Shown piece after piece: positions 5,418 through 5,432 of a stretch of 5,432 nt of DNA. The position numbers and the translations under genes are program-made. Below the pieces are notes generated by a model. It ran no database searches. It was not told the DNA's origin and worked only from the letters and a program-made list of their open reading frames with translations. Origin of the DNA: a bacterium. Its GTDB lineage: Bacteria > BMS3Abin14. Where the stretch lies: the NCBI GenBank assembly GCA_020350725.1, contig CP070719.1, positions 1,384,796 through 1,390,227 of the forward strand, written 5' to 3'. Every line of letters begins with the position of its first letter. Position 1 is the stretch's first letter.

Positions 5418-5432
5418 ATGTCACACCACCTG

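Overview
The window is bacterial chromosomal DNA, fairly GC-rich except for a patch near the right end, with compact genes and clear Shine-Dalgarno sites. A UbiE/MenG-type quinone methyltransferase, a secreted or surface propeller protein with a CFI-box C-terminus, and AGGAGG-type ribosome sites suggest a Gram-negative, quinone-respiring bacterium. The mix of families reminds me of the old Deltaproteobacteria or a related phylum, but nothing here fixes the taxon. Most of the window reads as ordinary housekeeping and accessory genes; I see no complete novel multi-gene system.

Left part (1-1540, + strand): the 3' portion of a large repeat protein whose start lies before the window. It has FG-GAP/VCBS calcium-loop repeats (47-residue unit), two 125-residue HYDIN/choice-of-anchor-D-like domains, then a CFI-box C-terminus with two hydrophobic segments. 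The two 125-residue units share a 180-base core that differs at only two silent positions, which points to recent gene conversion or duplication. Converging on it is a small, unrecognised three-helix membrane protein on the - strand (1593-2096).

Middle (2097-4044): a 245-base divergent intergenic region separates the membrane protein from an isoprenylcysteine/phospholipid-type membrane methyltransferase (2342-2911). Next come a 66-residue 4-oxalocrotonate tautomerase (DmpI-like, 3031-3231), a 468-base non-coding stretch with GC-rich dyads, and a 114-residue four-histidine cupin closely resembling Thermotoga TM1459 (3700-4044).

Right part (4045-5432): a UbiE/MenG-like methyltransferase (4164-4931) runs into a patch of GGGGTCAG-type direct repeats (4954-5062) and two strong adjoining hairpins (5100-5153). 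These abut an AT-rich fragment on the - strand (to 5417) that looks like the N-terminal half of a phage tail protein of the YmfQ/DUF2313 type. Its reading frame runs through the hairpins and stops inside the last repeat, so this end looks like a junction between prophage remnant and repeat-element DNA.

The + strand genes from 2342 to 4931 share direction, but gaps of 119 to 468 bases separate them, so they need not be one operon. The two methyltransferases, the tautomerase and the cupin do not form a pathway I recognise.
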